DNA of 64,000 bases from Actinomadura_C alba (GCF_039530285.1 NZ_BAAAOK010000001.1:124001-188000), one strand, 5' to 3'. Shown: positions 41,375 through 52,847, counted from the stretch's first letter. Numbers and translations are program-made. The notes: generated from the sequence alone by a model not told the origin.

Positions 41375-42592
41375 GTGGGACAGTTGCGCGTCGGCAAGCG
41401 TGTTCGGGGTGTTCGCACTAGTACGGCCGGCGGTCTGCTGGCACTCTCGTTGACGGTCACGACCGCGTGTCAGGCGGGCTCGGACGCGTCTTCGACATCC
41501 GGCGGATCGGACAAGGGCAAGGCGGCGGCCGCCCAGGTGTCGATCACACCGGCGAACGGTTCCACGAAGGCACGTCCCGACGGTGGCGTGGTGGTCAAGG
41601 CGGCCGGCGGCACACTCGACACGGTCACCGTCAAGGCCGGAAAGAAGAACGTCCCGGGCACATTCAACCCGGAGCGCACCGAGTGGCGGTCCACCTGGAC
41701 GCTGCCCCCGTCCACCGCGCACACCGTCACCGCGACCGCGAAGAACGCCGAAGGCGCCGGCGCCCAGGCGAACAGCGAATTCAAGACCCTGAAGCCCGCT
41801 CAGACGATCTCCACCTCGCTGGACTGGATCCTCGAGGGCAACCGGGGCGACAAGTACGGCGTCGGGATGCCGATCATCCTCAACTTCGACCGTGAGGTCT
41901 ACAACAAGGACGCCGTGGAGAAGGCGCTGGAGGTCAAGGCGGAGAAGCCGGTCGAGGGCGCCTGGCGGTGGGTGGGCAGACAGCAGGTGATCTATCGCCC
42001 GAAGACCTATTGGCCCGCCCACCAGACGGTCCGGCTCACCGCCCACCTGGCCGGGGTACGAGCGGCCAAGGACGTCTACGCCCTCAAGGACTTCAGCCGG
42101 ACGTTCGAGATCGGCGCATCGCGGATAAGCACGGTGAACCTGAAGACGCACAAGATGACCGTCAAGATCGACGGCAAGAAGAAGCGGACCGTGCCGATCA
42201 GCGCCGGAAACGGCAGCACGATGGAGTACACGACGACGAGCGGCGTGCACCTGACGATGGAGAAGGGCAATCCCGTCCGGATGATCGCGCCCGGCCGGAA
42301 GAAGGGCGACCCCGGCTACTACGACGAGCTGATCAACTATGCGGTCCGCATCTCCAACAGCGGGGAGTACCTCCACCAGAGCGCGGGCGACTACGGCTGC
42401 CTGGGCCGGGCCAACTGCAGCCACGGCTGCGTCCGGCAGCCGCCCAAGGACGCCCTCTGGTTCTACCGCACCGTGCAGCCCGGCGACGTCGTGAAGATCA
42501 CGGGTTCGCGCCGGAAACTGGACTGGCAGAACGGGTGGTCGTTCTGGCAGATGCCGTGGAAGACCTGGCGAAAGGGCAGCGCGCTCGCCTAA
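41375..42592 (+). CDS. L,D-transpeptidase lipoprotein (Ig-like plus YkuD domains)
   Basis: This 405-residue protein has a signal peptide with a lipobox ending at Cys32 (VTTAC). Two Ig-like domains (about 52-140 and 142-246) precede a YkuD catalytic domain (~250-390) with the active-site motif SHGCVR (His350, Cys352). This is the architecture of mycobacterial LdtMt2/LdtA. It forms 3-3 peptidoglycan cross-links outside the membrane. The gap 41126-41374 upstream contains no ORF and is AT-richer promoter-like sequence. Confidence 0.92.
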   Translation: MGQLRVGKRVRGVRTSTAGGLLALSLTVTTACQAGSDASSTSGGSDKGKAAAAQVSITPANGSTKARPDGGVVVKAAGGTLDTVTVKAGKKNVPGTFNPERTEWRSTWTLPPSTAHTVTATAKNAEGAGAQANSEFKTLKPAQTISTSLDWILEGNRGDKYGVGMPIILNFDREVYNKDAVEKALEVKAEKPVEGAWRWVGRQQVIYRPKTYWPAHQTVRLTAHLAGVRAAKDVYALKDFSRTFEIGASRISTVNLKTHKMTVKIDGKKKRTVPISAGNGSTMEYTTTSGVHLTMEKGNPVRMIAPGRKKGDPGYYDELINYAVRISNSGEYLHQSAGDYGCLGRANCSHGCVRQPPKDALWFYRTVQPGDVVKITGSRRKLDWQNGWSFWQMPWKTWRKGSALA

Positions 42593-42671
42593 GACTTGTC
42601 CCGTAATTCGTCCCGGAGGGGGAGTTGTTGCGGGGTGCGGCCGCTGCGGAGGGTCGGGCTTTCCGGCGTGG

Positions 42672-43565
42672 TCACGCCCCGGAAAGGTTCCGCCGCGCCT
42701 CGTCGGAGCCGCGGCGGGCCTTCTCGGCTCGGTCGGCGGCCCGGTCCCGGTCGCGGCGGGCGGCCGTCAGCCGTTCCATGGCGGCGTCGCGACGGCCGAT
42801 GACGTCGTCCAGCCGCCGCCGCAACCGCTCGGCCTCGTCCGCGAGGTCGGCGTGCGCCTGTGCGGCCACGTCGGCCTCCGCGTCGTGCGCCGCGAGTGCC
42901 CGGTCGGCCTCGGCCGCCTCGGCCGCCGCGGCCCGGGCCCGTTCGGCGAGCCGCTCGCGTTCCCTTTCGGCCCGCGTTCTGTCGGCCCGCGTTCTGTCGG
43001 CCTGTGTTGTCTCCGCCTGGGCCCTCTCGGCCAGGTCGTCGCCGGCCCGGTCGTCGCCGGCCCGGTCGGCGGCCTCGGCCGGCACACCCGCCGGGATGAA
43101 TCCGACGTGGCTGCGCGGTTGCGTCAGCCGGCCCGAGCGGACCTCGTCGGCGACCGCCGGGTCCATCGTGGCGGCGTTCAGCGTCTCCTCCACCTCCCGG
43201 ATCGCCCCCTCGCGGAGCGGCCGTCCGGCATCCCTGGCCAGCGTCCGCGCGGTGCGGGTGAGGAGGTCGATGAGCTCGCCACGCCGCTGGTCCAGCCCGC
43301 CGACGTGCCGGCCCGCCGCCCACTCCGTACGGAGGTCCGCTCCGACGTCGGACAGCCAGCCGAGCTCGTCGGGGGCCGAGCGGGCCAGCTGGTTGATCGC
43401 CCAGGCCGACATGGTGGGCCGTCGCAGCGCACCGATCCTCTTGACCAGCTCGCGGTCGCCCGCTTCCTTCGCCTCGGCGGCCAGCCGCTTGCGCGTCTCG
43501 ACGAACTCCTCGGGTGGGACCCCGTAGAGTTCGTCAGCCGCCGCCGTCAGGTCCACATCCCGCAT
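42672..43565 (-). CDS. Coiled-coil protein of unknown function
   Basis: This 297-residue protein has a conserved N-terminal helical region (LYGVPPEEFVETRKRLAAEAKEAGD split across motifs, then RPTMSAWAINQLAR) and a long Ala/Arg/Glu coiled coil (~170-297). The coil is partly encoded by 15-bp tandem DNA repeats (TCGGCCCGCGTTCTG at 42967-43011; GGTCGTCGCCGGCCC at 43034-43063). The N-terminal pattern is common in actinomycetes, but no function is known to me. It is convergent with the L,D-transpeptidase. Confidence 0.75.
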   Translation of the reverse strand: MRDVDLTAAADELYGVPPEEFVETRKRLAAEAKEAGDRELVKRIGALRRPTMSAWAINQLARSAPDELGWLSDVGADLRTEWAAGRHVGGLDQRRGELIDLLTRTARTLARDAGRPLREGAIREVEETLNAATMDPAVADEVRSGRLTQPRSHVGFIPAGVPAEAADRAGDDRAGDDLAERAQAETTQADRTRADRTRAERERERLAERARAAAAEAAEADRALAAHDAEADVAAQAHADLADEAERLRRRLDDVIGRRDAAMERLTAARRDRDRAADRAEKARRGSDEARRNLSGA

Positions 43566-43644
43566 TTACCCGATCCGCGGTGCATGACCGCACGCCATCG
43601 TGGCGCAATCCGGTCGCGGGCCCGACCGGCGGCCCGAGCGCCGT

Positions 43645-44421
43645 TCACTCGTCGTACTCGGTCTTGCCCAGGCGCCAGTAACCCGAGAAGCAGATGTCGG
43701 CGCGGTCGATGCCGCGATCGTTGACCAGGTGGCGGCGCAGCGCCTTGACCATCGCGGCCTCTCCCGCGATCCAGGCGTACGGCCGGCCGTCCGGCAGGTC
43801 GGCGGCCCGCAGCCGGTCGACCAGGAGGGCGCTGCGACCGGCCGGGACACCGTCGCGATGCAGCCACTCGACCCGGACATCGCCGTCGGTCGCGAAACGC
43901 TGCTCCTCCGCGGCGTCGGCGACCTCGACGAACACCCTGGCCCGCGCACCGGCCGGCAGCGTCTCGATGATGGCGGCCATGGCCGGAAGCGCCGTCTCGT
44001 CGCCCGCGATGAGCCGCCAGTCGGCGGCCGGGGACGGGTCGTACATCGCGCCCGGGCCCCACACGCCGACCTGGTCGCCGGGCTTGGCGCGCGCCGCCCA
44101 GCGGGACCCCGGAGCGGTGTCGCCGTGCAGGACGAAGTCGATGTCGATCTCACCGGCCTCGGGGCGGTGCCGCCGGACCGTGTAGGTGCGGAATACGGCT
44201 CGCACGGCGTCCGGATCCGCACCCCACCGGCGCCACCAGTCGTCGCCGGTCGGGTAGACGGGGCGATGCTCGCCGGGCAGCGGGAAGAACAGCTTGACCC
44301 AGTGGTCCAGCCCGGCACCCCCGAACCCCTCCAGCCCACCCAGCGTGACGCGGACCGTCTGCGGCGTCGGCCGCGTGGTCCGGGTCACCTGCGCCATGAA
44401 GTGCTTGTACGGGGAGCTCAC
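43645..44421 (-). CDS. Siderophore-interacting protein (FAD-dependent ferric-siderophore reductase)
   Basis: This 258-residue SIP-family flavoprotein has the FAD motif RTYTVRR and GDQVGVWGPG, the NAD(P)-binding region with LIAGDETALPAMAAIIETLP, and the terminal GYWRLGKTEYDE. It reduces ferric siderophores in the cytoplasm to release iron. It is divergent from the ABC transporter pair across an iron box, so both should be induced by iron limitation. Confidence 0.92.
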   Translation of the reverse strand: MSSPYKHFMAQVTRTTRPTPQTVRVTLGGLEGFGGAGLDHWVKLFFPLPGEHRPVYPTGDDWWRRWGADPDAVRAVFRTYTVRRHRPEAGEIDIDFVLHGDTAPGSRWAARAKPGDQVGVWGPGAMYDPSPAADWRLIAGDETALPAMAAIIETLPAGARARVFVEVADAAEEQRFATDGDVRVEWLHRDGVPAGRSALLVDRLRAADLPDGRPYAWIAGEAAMVKALRRHLVNDRGIDRADICFSGYWRLGKTEYDE

Positions 44422-44502
44422 TCCGCCTCCGAATGCGGCCTCTGGACGAATCGCGGCGAGGGATCCGGCATATTTCCACCGGTAACGCCGCTCGGCACCT
44501 GA

Positions 44503-44521
44503 TTAGGTTAGCCTTAGCTAA
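44503..44521. promoter_or_regulatory. IdeR/DmdR-type iron box between sip and the ABC transporter operon
   Basis: TTAGGTTAGCCTTAGCTAA fits the 19-base iron-box consensus with one or two base changes in the middle. It lies 81 bases upstream of the SIP start and 92 bases upstream of the ABC gene start, so it can serve either or both divergent promoters. Confidence 0.85.
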
Positions 44522-44613
44522 TCCCTTGCGCACCCACGTGCGAGTCCCACTGTCACGGACTCCGCACGGGCGCACGGAGTCCGTGAATCGGCGACGCGCG
44601 AACGACCGGAGGT

Positions 44614-46299
44614 ATGAGGGTGCGCACCGGCAAGGACGTTCTCGGCCGTGCCATCGCCGCCCAGTGGCGTCCCGTCACCGCCGGGTCGCTGATGGCGGCC
44701 GCGCACCAGGCGGGCGAGGCGCTGGTGCCGGTCGTCGTCGGCGTCGTCATCGACCAGGCGGTCTCGGGCGGGGACCCCGGCGCGCTCGTCCGCTGGATCG
44801 CGGTGCTGGCCCTGGTTTTCGTGGGGCTGTCGTTCAGTTTCCGGTTCGGTTCCCGCGCCGCCGAACGCGCCGCCGAACGCGCCGCGCACGACCTGCGGAT
44901 CGAGCTGACCGAACGGGTCCTCGATCCTCGGGGAGGAGCCGAGACCGGCCGCCTGCCGGGCGCACTCGTCAGCATCGCGACCGCCGACGCCAAACGCGTC
45001 GGTGCGGTGAACATCGCGGTGACCGCCGGGACGGCCGCCGCGGCCGGGCTGCTCGTGGGCGCTGTGGCGCTGCTCTGGATCTCGGTGCCGCTCGGCCTGC
45101 TCGTCCTGCTCGGTGCTCCCCCGCTGCTCTGGCTGGCGCACCTGCTGGGCCGGCCGCTGGAGCGCCGCAGCGCCGTCGAGCAGGAGCGGGCGTCGCACGC
45201 GTCCGGGATCGCCGCCGACCTGGTCGCGGGCCTGCGGGTGCTCAAGGGCATCGGCGCCGAGTCCGCGGCGGTCACGCGCTACCGGCGCACCAGCCGCGAC
45301 TCGCTGGCCGCGACGCTCCGCGCGGCGCGCGCCGAGGCCTGGCACGACGGCTCCGTGCTCGCGCTGACGGGCGTCTTCATCGCCGTCGTCGCGCTGGTCG
45401 GCGGACGGCTGGCGGCGGCGGGTGACATCAGCGTCGGTGGGCTCGTGGCCGCCGTCGGGCTCGCCCAGTTCCTCCTCACGCCGCTGTCCATCTTCTCCTG
45501 GGTCAACACGGAGTTCGCCCAGGGCCGCGCCTCGGCGGCCCGGGTCGCCTCCGTGCTGTCGACGCCCCCCACGGTGACACCCGGCACCGGCCGCGCGCCC
45601 GCGCCGGTCCGCGGCCACGTCCGGATGCGCGGCGTCGCGCACGCCGCGCTGCGCGGGGTGGACCTCGACGTCACGCCCGGCGAGCTGATCGGCGTGGTCG
45701 CGCCCAACCCCGCCACCGCGACCGCGCTGCTGCAGTGCCTCGGCCGTGACGTGGATCCGGTGTCGGGTTCGATCGAGCTCGACGGGGTGAGCCTCCCCAG
45801 CCTCGAACCGGGCGACCTCCGCGCCGCGCTGCTCGTGGCGGCCCACGACGCGGAACTGTTCGAGGGCAGCCTGCTCGACAACGTCACGGCGGCGACGGAC
45901 CGGACCGACGTCGAACCGGCGCTCACGGCCTCGGGCGCCGACGAGGTCGCGCGGAACCTGCCGCAGGGCACCGCGACCGTTCTCGCCGAGCGAGGCCTGA
46001 CGCTGTCCGGTGGTCAGCGCCAGCGGGTGGCCCTCGCACGCGCCCTGGCGGCCGACCCACCGGTCCTGGTCCTGCACGATCCGACCACGGCGATCGACAC
46101 GGTCACCGAGACCCGCATCGCGGCCGGGATCAGGAAGGCCCGGCGCGGGCGCACGACGATCGTGGTGGCGACCAGTCCCGCGCTGCTGGCCGAGACCGAC
46201 CGTGTGGTGGTCGTGGACGGCGGCGTGGTGACCGCCGAAGGCACCCACGCCGACCTGATGCGCGACCACGAGACCTACCGGACGACGGTGTCCGCCTGA
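44614..46299 (+). CDS. ABC transporter half-subunit (exporter fold) with degenerate Walker A/B
   Basis: This 561-residue half-transporter has a six-helix membrane domain (~1-310) and a nucleotide-binding domain (~330-561). Walker A is degraded: APNPATATAL replaces GxxGxGKS/T, with no Lys. Walker B is also altered (LHDPTTAID). The signature LSGGQRQRVALARAL is intact. It must pair with the next gene, whose defects are complementary. The locus (iron boxes, SIP, siderophore-binding protein) suggests ferric-siderophore import in IrtAB manner, or siderophore export. The downstream gene begins 53 bases later. Confidence 0.9.
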   Translation: MRVRTGKDVLGRAIAAQWRPVTAGSLMAAAHQAGEALVPVVVGVVIDQAVSGGDPGALVRWIAVLALVFVGLSFSFRFGSRAAERAAERAAHDLRIELTERVLDPRGGAETGRLPGALVSIATADAKRVGAVNIAVTAGTAAAAGLLVGAVALLWISVPLGLLVLLGAPPLLWLAHLLGRPLERRSAVEQERASHASGIAADLVAGLRVLKGIGAESAAVTRYRRTSRDSLAATLRAARAEAWHDGSVLALTGVFIAVVALVGGRLAAAGDISVGGLVAAVGLAQFLLTPLSIFSWVNTEFAQGRASAARVASVLSTPPTVTPGTGRAPAPVRGHVRMRGVAHAALRGVDLDVTPGELIGVVAPNPATATALLQCLGRDVDPVSGSIELDGVSLPSLEPGDLRAALLVAAHDAELFEGSLLDNVTAATDRTDVEPALTASGADEVARNLPQGTATVLAERGLTLSGGQRQRVALARALAADPPVLVLHDPTTAIDTVTETRIAAGIRKARRGRTTIVVATSPALLAETDRVVVVDGGVVTAEGTHADLMRDHETYRTTVSA

Positions 46300-46352
46300 G
46301 CCGGCGCCCGGACCGGCGCGTCCGGCGCACGCACTACCGAGAGGAAGACCTG

Positions 46353-48137
46353 ATGACCGTGGCGGGACGGCCGGCGGCGGAGCCGGCCCGCGAGCTGCTG
46401 CCCACGGCCACCGGGGCGCGGACCCGAGCGGCGGTGGGCGAGTTGTTGCGACCGCACCGCCGGCTCGCCCTTGGCGGGTTCGCCGTACTGGTCACGGCGA
46501 CCGGCGTGGGCCTGCTGACCGCCCCCCTGCTCGGCCACATCATCGACCTGGTCGCCGAGCGCCGCCCGGCCGACGCCATCACCACTCCGGTCATCCTGCT
46601 CGTCGTGATCGCGATCGCCCAGGGGGTGACCACCGCCCTCGGTCTCTCCCTGGTGGCCCGGCTCGGTGAGAGCATGCTCGCGGGGCTGCGCGAGCGGTTC
46701 GTCGAACGGGCCCTGCACCTCCCTCTCGACCGGGTGGAGCGGGCCGGCATCGGCGACCTCACCGCGCGCGTCACGGGCGACGTGTCGGTGATCGCCGAAG
46801 CGGTCCGCAACGCGCTTCCCGAACTCGCCCGCTCGGTGCTGACCATCGCCCTCACTCTGGTGGGCCTGGCCGTCCTGGACTGGCGGTTCTTGCTCGCGGC
46901 CCTGCTCGCGGCACCGATCCAGTTCCACACGGTCCGCTGGTACGTCCGCCGCGCGGTTCCGCTCTACGCCGCGCAGCGCGTCGCCGTCGGGGCACAGCAG
47001 CAGCAACTGCTCGGCACTGTCGGCGGCGCCGCGACCGTACGGGCGTTCCGGCTCGCCGGGGAGCACACCGGCCGGGTCCGGCAACGCTCGCAGGCCGCGG
47101 TCGACCTCGCCCTGCGCGGCATCCGGCTGGTCAGCCGCTTCTACGCCCGGCTCAACCTCGCCGAGTTCGTCGGGCTCACCGCCGTGCTCGTCACCGGCTT
47201 CCTCCTCGTACGGAACGGGAGCGTCAGCGTGGGCACGGCGAGCGCCGCCGCGCTCTACTTCCACAGCCTCTTCAACCCCATCAACGCCGCGCTCGGCCTC
47301 GTGGACGACGCGCAGGCGGCCACGGCCGGGCTCGCCCGGCTCGTCGGGGTGGCCGACCTGCCGCTTCCGCCCGAGCCGCACCGGCCGGCGGAACCGGCCG
47401 ACGCGTCGATCGACGCCGCCGGGGTCGGCCACGCGTACGTGCCCGGCCACCAGGTGCTGTACGACATCGACCTCGGCATCAGCGCGAAGGAGCTGGTGGC
47501 CCTGGTCGGCGCCAGCGGCGCCGGCAAGACCACCCTGGCCAAACTGGTCGCGGGCATCCACCGGCCGACCAACGGGGCCATCGCGCTGGGCGGTGTCGAC
47601 CTCGGCGCACTGGATCACGCCACCGTACGCGCCACGGTGGCGCTCATCACGCAGGAGGTCCACGTGTTCGCCGGGTCGCTCGCCGAGGACCTGCGGCTGG
47701 CCCGGCCCGGCGCGACCGACGGCGAGCTGCGCTCCGCGCTCGAGCACGTCGGCGCGCTCGCGTGGGCCGAGGCGCTGCCCGATGGGCTGGCCACGGTGGT
47801 CGGCGCGAGCGGGCACCGGCTCACCGTCGCCCAGGCGCAGCAGCTCGCGCTGGCCCGGATCGTCCTCGCCGACCCGCCCATCGTGATCCTCGACGAGGCC
47901 ACCGCCGAGGCGGGCAGCGCGGGCGCACGCGCCCTCGAGGCGGCGGCCGCGCGAGCGATCGAGGGTCGCACCGCGCTGGTCGTCGCCCACCGTCTCACCC
48001 AGGCCGCGGCCGCCGATCGCGTCGTCGTGATGCACGACGGCCGCATCGTCGAGGCCGGGCGGCACGAGGACCTCGTCGCCGCGGACGGGCGCTACGCCGC
48101 GTTGTGGGAGGCGTGGTCGGACCAGCGCCGGTCCTGA
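46353..48137 (+). CDS. ABC transporter half-subunit (exporter fold) with degenerate signature motif
   Basis: This 594-residue half-transporter has six membrane helices (~40-320) and an NBD. Walker A GASGAGKTT and Walker B IVILDEATAEAG with the catalytic Glu are intact, but the C-loop LSGGQ is replaced by LTVAQAQQLALAR. Together with the preceding subunit it would form one complete ATP site (its own Walker A/B with the partner's LSGGQ) and one dead site, like other asymmetric heterodimeric exporters. AGAGGAAG precedes the ATG. Probably acts on a siderophore or its iron complex. Confidence 0.9.
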   Translation: MTVAGRPAAEPARELLPTATGARTRAAVGELLRPHRRLALGGFAVLVTATGVGLLTAPLLGHIIDLVAERRPADAITTPVILLVVIAIAQGVTTALGLSLVARLGESMLAGLRERFVERALHLPLDRVERAGIGDLTARVTGDVSVIAEAVRNALPELARSVLTIALTLVGLAVLDWRFLLAALLAAPIQFHTVRWYVRRAVPLYAAQRVAVGAQQQQLLGTVGGAATVRAFRLAGEHTGRVRQRSQAAVDLALRGIRLVSRFYARLNLAEFVGLTAVLVTGFLLVRNGSVSVGTASAAALYFHSLFNPINAALGLVDDAQAATAGLARLVGVADLPLPPEPHRPAEPADASIDAAGVGHAYVPGHQVLYDIDLGISAKELVALVGASGAGKTTLAKLVAGIHRPTNGAIALGGVDLGALDHATVRATVALITQEVHVFAGSLAEDLRLARPGATDGELRSALEHVGALAWAEALPDGLATVVGASGHRLTVAQAQQLALARIVLADPPIVILDEATAEAGSAGARALEAAAARAIEGRTALVVAHRLTQAAAADRVVVMHDGRIVEAGRHEDLVAADGRYAALWEAWSDQRRS

Positions 48138-48180
48138 GCTCCACGCCCACCCCGATGTTGCCCGTCAGTGGCCGGACTAG

Positions 48181-48199
48181 TTAGGTTAGGCATACCTAA
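48181..48199. promoter_or_regulatory. IdeR/DmdR-type iron box upstream of the siderophore-binding protein
   Basis: TTAGGTTAGGCATACCTAA is the best of the three iron boxes in the window, nearly identical to the consensus. It lies 24 bases ahead of the start codon at 48224. Confidence 0.92.
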
Positions 48200-48223
48200 T
48201 TTTGCTTGACGGTAAGGATCACC

Positions 48224-49294
48224 ATGAAGCGTCCCCGTACATCGGGACCGTTCCTGCGGCGAGCCCGTCTCGCCGGCCTGTTCACCTCGCTGGCGCTCGC
48301 CCTCACCGCGCTGACCGCCTGCGGCGGCGGCTCCGAGTCCGAGACGTCCGCGCCCGCCGCGTCCGGCGGCACGGCATTCCCCGTGACCGTCCAGCACAAG
48401 TACGGCAGCACCACGATCACCAAGGAGCCCAAGCGGATCGTCACGGTGGGGCTGACCGACCAGGACGCCCTCCTCGCCCTCGGGGTCGTGCCGGTCGGCG
48501 CCACCGAGTTCGACGGCGGCTACCCCGGTGCCATCGGCCCGTGGGCCCAGGACAGGCGCGGTGGCGCCGCTCTGCCCGAGGTGCTCAAGGACACGGGCGG
48601 CGGCCCGCCGCTCGAGAAGGTCGCGGCCCTCAAGCCCGACCTCATCCTGAGCCTGTACGCGGGGACCACCAAGAACACCTACACGACCCTGTCGAAGATC
48701 GCGCCAACGGTCGCGCAGCCCAAGGAGTACGCCGACTACGGCATCCCCTGGCAGGAGCTGACCAAGACGGCCGGCCTGGCCATCGGCAAGAGAGAGCAGG
48801 CCGAGAAGGTCGTCGCCGATCTGGAGGCCCGGCTCGCCAAGGAGCGGAAGGACCAACCCGAGTTCAAGGGCAGGACCGGGCTGCTCGCCACGCCCTACGA
48901 CGGGCACTTCGTGTACGGGGCCCAGGATCCCCGGTCGCGCGTGCTGGCGTCACTCGGATTCACGATCCCCGCCGACCTCGACAAGGTCATCGGAGCCAAG
49001 TTCGGCGCCAACATCAGCCGGGAGCGCGTTGACCTGCTCGACACGGACGCCATCGTCTGGATCGTGCCCGACGTCAAGGCCGACCGGTCCAAGCTGCACG
49101 CCGACCGGCTGTACGGCGCGCTCGAGGTGGCCGAGCAGGAGCGCGAGGTGTTCCTCGACGAGAAGTCGAGCTACGGCCACGCGGTGTCGTTCGCCTCGGT
49201 GCTCAGCATCCCGTACGTCCTCGACCGGCTGGTCCCCCAACTGGCCAAGGCCGTCGACGGAGACGCCGCCACCAAGGTCGTCCCGGCCACCTGA
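48224..49294 (+). CDS. Iron-siderophore ABC transporter substrate-binding lipoprotein
   Basis: This 356-residue FepB/FhuD-type cluster A-III binding protein has a signal peptide with lipobox LTAC, PKRIVTVGLTDQDALLALGVVPVG, LKPDLILSLYAG, and DAIVWIVPD and FASVLSIPYVLDRL near the C terminus. It captures a ferric siderophore outside the membrane and passes it to a permease. No FecCD-type permease is present here, so it works either with the adjacent exporter-fold ABC pair or with a permease elsewhere. It is monocistronic under its own iron box. Confidence 0.93.
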   Translation: MKRPRTSGPFLRRARLAGLFTSLALALTALTACGGGSESETSAPAASGGTAFPVTVQHKYGSTTITKEPKRIVTVGLTDQDALLALGVVPVGATEFDGGYPGAIGPWAQDRRGGAALPEVLKDTGGGPPLEKVAALKPDLILSLYAGTTKNTYTTLSKIAPTVAQPKEYADYGIPWQELTKTAGLAIGKREQAEKVVADLEARLAKERKDQPEFKGRTGLLATPYDGHFVYGAQDPRSRVLASLGFTIPADLDKVIGAKFGANISRERVDLLDTDAIVWIVPDVKADRSKLHADRLYGALEVAEQEREVFLDEKSSYGHAVSFASVLSIPYVLDRLVPQLAKAVDGDAATKVVPAT

Positions 49295-49355
49295 CGGCAC
49301 CGGAGGAGCATGGCGGGACACGCGACCGCCTCGGCCCCGCGAACAACTGCATGAT

Positions 49356-49374
49356 CACGGCTCCAGAAGCCGTG
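49356..49374. terminator. Short hairpin between convergent genes
   Basis: CACGGCT (49356-49362) and AGCCGTG (49368-49374) form a 7-bp stem with a 5-base loop between the binding-protein gene and the oppositely directed UvrA-like gene. It could act as a weak bidirectional terminator. Confidence 0.4.
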
Positions 49375-49386
49375 TCGCGGCTGGGT

Positions 49387-51720
<2,334 letters not shown>

Positions 51721-51773
51721 GAGAACCCTTCAAAGATCGCAGGCGGAAACCGCCGACTGCTCGGTCGGGGGAT

Positions 51774-51883
51774 TTATCCGCTTCAATTCTTTCATTAAGT
51801 CGCTCATAGAGGGTTTTCGGCGAAATACAGCGACCGTCCTGCGATTCCATCATCAAAAGGCTCAAATCCACGTGAAGCGATAA
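51774..51883. promoter_or_regulatory. Divergent promoter region uvrA-like/merR with repeated element
   Basis: The element TGAAGCG(G)ATAA occurs twice in this AT-richer intergenic region. One copy is on the minus strand (TGAAGCGGATAA, about 51774-51786) facing the UvrA-like gene; the other is on the plus strand (TGAAGCGATAA, 51873-51883) facing merR. The symmetrical arrangement suggests a shared regulator site, but no classical MerR dyad was found. Confidence 0.35.
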
Positions 51884-51892
51884 GCTCATCGC

Positions 51893-52660
51893 ATGCCGAG
51901 CGGAGAGCCACCAGAGGGCGGCGGCCCCGAGGGCAGGTTGCGGGCCACCGATCTCGCTCGGACGGCCGGGATCTCGGTGCAGCAGGTCCGCAACTACGTG
52001 GACCAGGAGGTCCTCCCGCCGGTCCAGCGGGCGGCGAACGGCTACCGGGTCTTCACCGGCGAGCACGCCGAGGCGCTCGTCGCCGCCCGGCTGCTGGCCG
52101 AGGGCCACGGCTGGTCCCGTACCCGGGAGATCATGCGCGCGGTCCACAGGGGCGAAGTCGAAAGCGCGCTGGCGTCACTCGACCAGAGCCACGCCGAGCT
52201 GGACCGCGAGCGCGCCGAGATCGACAAGGTGCTCGGCGCGTTCGAGACCGTCGTCTCGACCTCCGCCGAGGTCGGGCCGGTCCCTCGCCGCGGGCTCCGG
52301 ATCGGTGAGGTCGCCAGGGCCGTCGGCGTCCGCACGTCGTCGCTGCGGGTGTGGGAGGAGCGCGGACTACTCCGGCCGGGCCGGGAGAAGGGCACGGCCT
52401 ACCGCGTGTACGACGAGTCCGAGCTGCACAAGGCCCGGATCGTCGCGCTGCTCCGGCGCGGCCTGTACCCGTTCCCCATCATCCAGGCCGTCCTCGACGA
52501 GCTGCGTACGACGGGCAGCCCCGAGCGCGTCCGCGCCGAGCTCGCCAAACGCGAGCAGGAGCTGCACCGTCGCAGCATGCGGCGGCTGCGCGGCTCCGCC
52601 GCCCTGTACGCCTACCTGGAGCGCGTCGCCCCGGGGGTCACTCGCCCATCGCCTCGATGA
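51893..52660 (+). CDS. MerR-family regulator with two MerR DNA-binding domains
   Basis: This 255-residue protein is unusual in holding two MerR-type wHTH domains. The first is at ~17-80 (LRATDLARTAGISVQQVRNY, NGYRVFT). The second is at ~137-205 (LRIGEVARAVGVRTSSLRVW, EERGLLRPGREKGTAYRVY). They are joined by an acidic helical linker (~95-125). There is no obvious effector domain after the second. It is divergent from the UvrA-like ATPase, its likely target. Its 3' end overlaps that of mbtH by 23 bases on the opposite strand. Confidence 0.85.
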   Translation: MPSGEPPEGGGPEGRLRATDLARTAGISVQQVRNYVDQEVLPPVQRAANGYRVFTGEHAEALVAARLLAEGHGWSRTREIMRAVHRGEVESALASLDQSHAELDRERAEIDKVLGAFETVVSTSAEVGPVPRRGLRIGEVARAVGVRTSSLRVWEERGLLRPGREKGTAYRVYDESELHKARIVALLRRGLYPFPIIQAVLDELRTTGSPERVRAELAKREQELHRRSMRRLRGSAALYAYLERVAPGVTRPSPR

Positions 52661-52847
52661 GGCTCTTCGGGCGCAGGTCCGTCCAGTTCTCCTCCACGTA
52701 CGCCAGGCACGCCTCGCGGGAGTCCTCGCCGAACGCCACGGTCCAGCCGGCCGGCACGTCGACGAACGACGGCCACAGGGAGTGCTGGCCCTCCGCGTTG
52801 ACGAGCACGAGGTAGCGGCCAGCGGGGTCCTCGAACGGGTTGGTCAT
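52638..52847 (-). CDS. MbtH-like protein (NRPS adenylation chaperone)
   Basis: This 69-residue MbtH-family protein has the hallmark NAEGQHSLWP, PAGWTVAFGEDSREACLAYVE and NWTDLRP motifs. MbtH proteins bind and activate adenylation domains. Its ATG overlaps the NRPS stop (ATGA), so it is made in proportion to the synthetase. Confidence 0.97.
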   Translation of the reverse strand: MTNPFEDPAGRYLVLVNAEGQHSLWPSFVDVPAGWTVAFGEDSREACLAYVEENWTDLRPKSLIEAMGE

